Positions 61,727 through 64,000 of a stretch of 64,000 nt of DNA are shown here, piece after piece. The DNA is taken from positions 13,638,244 through 13,702,243 of the forward strand of contig NC_135778.1 of assembly GCF_028453695.1 (NCBI RefSeq), read 5' to 3'. This DNA comes from Augochlora pura (taxonomy: Eukaryota; Arthropoda; Insecta; Hymenoptera; Halictidae). The stretch's first letter is position 1; each line of letters starts with the position of its first letter. The position numbers were made by a program, and so were the translations under genes. Below the pieces are notes generated by a model, which was not told the DNA's origin, did not search any database, and saw nothing but the letters and a program-made list of their open reading frames with translations.

Positions 61727-64000
61727 TGCCATATATTTCGAAGACAATAGACTGAAATTAGCTGGAAAGCCAAGCAGATATCGATCGAGACTACATTGTT
61801 GGTTACTTTGAATTCTTCAATTTAGATCGATCGAGTTTACAAAGGTTCTATTCACCCGTGGAAACGCCAGGTACCGATGGTCCACCTGATCTCTCAGCCC
61901 TTTGATTAATTGTTCTAAATTGAGTGGAACTTTTGTTCCATTATCCAGGATATTTGTCTTCCCTTTTGTCTTCTTCCTATTGACCTTTTGATTTGGAATC
62001 GTGAGTTCTTTTACGCGCGCCTTGAGATTTGCGACACTCCGATTCTATGAAATTGCAGGAATTCTTTATTTTTTGTACTAATTATAAAACACATGGTACG
62101 TCGATATGATAAATTGTAATGGAAATATTTGACTGAAAGACTGGATGATTAAAGGAATATGTATTTTTGAGCGAACATTTTTGGCGCAGCTCAAGCTGAC
62201 TGCCACGCCAGCGGCGAATGTTTACAATAACGTACGCGCGAGCGAGAAGTAAAAAAACCGTTCGCCTGAGTTTAAAAAACCGCGAATGTGCCATTACATA
62301 ATGGGTGAACGTTATGTGGAGGGCGAAGCCAGGGACGGACTTTTCTTTTGATGCCTGTTCAGCTAGCACGACTCAAACATACTTGTTTATTTCATATCAG
62401 CCTAAAGAAATAACATTGAAAATAGCATTGAACCAAATGATTTTAATCGATGTTATTTCCGTAACAATTTGATGAAAGCAGAAAGATGTAAACCAGTTCC
62501 AAACATTAAACTTAACACTGTAATTACTTCAAATATTTAGAAAATAACATTTCATTTGAAATCATATCTCAAATAATGTTATTTCAGGGGGAATTACATG
62601 CATGAATAACTGCGAAATAAAATAACAAGTTATTTGAAATAATATTTCAATTAATGTCATTTCAATTGTACTCGGTTCTGCTGAAAGATCAGGAGACTTC
62701 GTGGATAAAAAAAATGCGAAAATCTTACAGATTTTACAAAGCAAAAGAGAAAGAATCTTGCAAATCTGAGTGACCGAATTCCCGAAGACATCGATTAATT
62801 CGAATAACGACGCACTTCGACGAGTTCGAGGATAATTAATTTAGCATCCAAGACACTAAACGGCCGTGTTTAACTATCCACATGTCTCGCAATTTCGCAA
62901 CAACGCTTACGCCGATCAATAATCAGCGTGACCCTCGGCAACGAAGGCGGCAAAGGAGATCAGCAGCGGCTCTAGAGCCTCGTCCGATGCCTTTTTTAGC
63001 GGCTCATTATGCCGCGGCGCAACGCCGGGCAAATCACGGGACCATTATCATTATGCCTCCACGCGGATAACGTAATTGAAACTCTAACTGCGTCTTCGTA
63101 GCGTCGCTACTTATTACCGCGGCGCTCGTTAATCCGCGCCGAGGGAAGCCGATAAGGCGAGATGCACAGGTGCCGGCCGCGTGGATCGCGGGCAGCTCGA
63201 TGATAATGGATCGACGCCGGCGATACGGGGCCCGCGCGCTCGATCCCGAGGAAATTAAATAATTACCGACAGTAATCGATCTGTCGGCTCGATCCGGCCC
63301 CCGATATTGATGACAGCCGAACGAAAACCGAGAACGCGCGCGGCGGCGGCGGCGGCGCTGGCTACGCTCGCGGTGAAAGCGCGTCGGTAGTTGGCCGCTT
63401 GTGATTGATTGTCAAGGAGATTGAGCGGCGCTGATGTATCTCGTTCATTCGCGTACACACCGAGTCGCCTAATGACCACGGGGCCGGGGGACCATTCGCG
63501 GAATGATGCGCCGAGAAATGCGCCGCGTAATCGATCGGCGGCTAAGCTGCTTTGGGCGCTCGCGTGAAGCGGTTGCCGGAAAAATGCTGTTAGCGAGACC
63601 CTGATCGAGGCTCGGGGTCTTGCTTCGATCCTTGCTCGAGGTCGACGTGTCTAATCCCTAACAGTGCTTAGTTCACCCGTTTCTTAAATGTGGAAGTTGC
63701 AATCTTTTTTCATTCGATTTTATGGATGTATATTATCTTGTTGGGCGATTACCCATTATGAGGGTGAAACAGAAAAGAAATTTAAACAAAACAAGTCCAG
63801 CGAGTACACGATGAAGGAAATGTAATTAAAATGTAAAAGAATATTTTTTATTGATTTAAAATATGAACAGATAAAATAATTTAGTGGAGAAGCAATTATG
63901 TGAATGAGTATGTTAGCGAGGACATTTCGAAAGGATGTCAAGGTTATGTGATGGATATGGCTCTGTAGAATAAGTGTCGGAGAAAATGTAATCCTTACAC
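61727..64000. other. non-coding stretch
   Basis: AT-rich to about 62800, CpG-dense at 62850-63660 (with CGG repeats), then AT-rich to the edge. Nothing coding is supported. Confidence 0.5.
63341..63357. repeat. (CGG)n trinucleotide tract
   Basis: Five to six CGG units in a CpG-dense block. Confidence 0.9.

Overview
This is animal nuclear DNA, most likely from an insect and probably a hymenopteran (bee, wasp or ant). There are no bacterial-style operons. Open frames are short and mostly shadows. CpG is abundant outside genes, GC-rich and AT-rich blocks alternate over a few kb, and GA/CT microsatellites are common. Several small TTAA-flanked (piggyBac-type) elements and one TA-flanked mariner-type foldback element are present. 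The order is inferred from these features and is not proved.

The window is almost entirely non-coding. I can support one protein-coding segment: an internal exon at 44911-45108 on the + strand, 66 codons, phase 0 at both ends, bounded by an acceptor and a good donor. I do not recognise its family, and I could not find partner exons. The rest is therefore either long intron of that gene or intergenic DNA. No rRNA, tRNA, known microRNA, CRISPR array or complete transposase gene was seen.

Layout. 1-8348: non-coding, with two likely TTAA-flanked miniature elements (2262-2473 and, weakly, 3876-4115) and a 35-bp x3 tandem repeat (4943-5046). 8353-9723: decayed, internally deleted piggyBac-like transposon with 13-bp terminal inverted repeats, two strong hairpins and minus-strand transposase remnants. 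9728-21340: non-coding, with a TTAA element at 18609-18856 and a G-quadruplex motif near 14.5 kb. 21340-22080: old tandem array with a unit of about 170 bp, followed by a pyrimidine-rich tract of about 1 kb (22.65-23.56 kb). 24-36 kb: non-coding, with diverged repeats near 31.6-32.6 kb and a probable diverged relative of the 18.6 kb element near 34.2 kb. 36260-37160: compound array (13-, 42- and 21-bp repeats, then a degenerate GGTGGTCC-rich block). 38009-38513: mariner-type foldback element with 106-bp arms and nuclear-receptor-like half-sites. 39.7 kb: C-rich tract and a 15-G run. 44.9 kb: the exon. 47.1-47.5 kb: diverged tandem duplication of about 180 bp. 50.9 kb: (AG)24. 52.1 kb: 10-bp purine minisatellite. 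54055-54362 and 61064-61722: two more TTAA-flanked miniature elements of different families.

The main biology visible is repeated colonisation by short TTAA-inserting elements and local tandem-repeat growth and decay around one isolated exon. I found nothing I would call a new multi-gene system.
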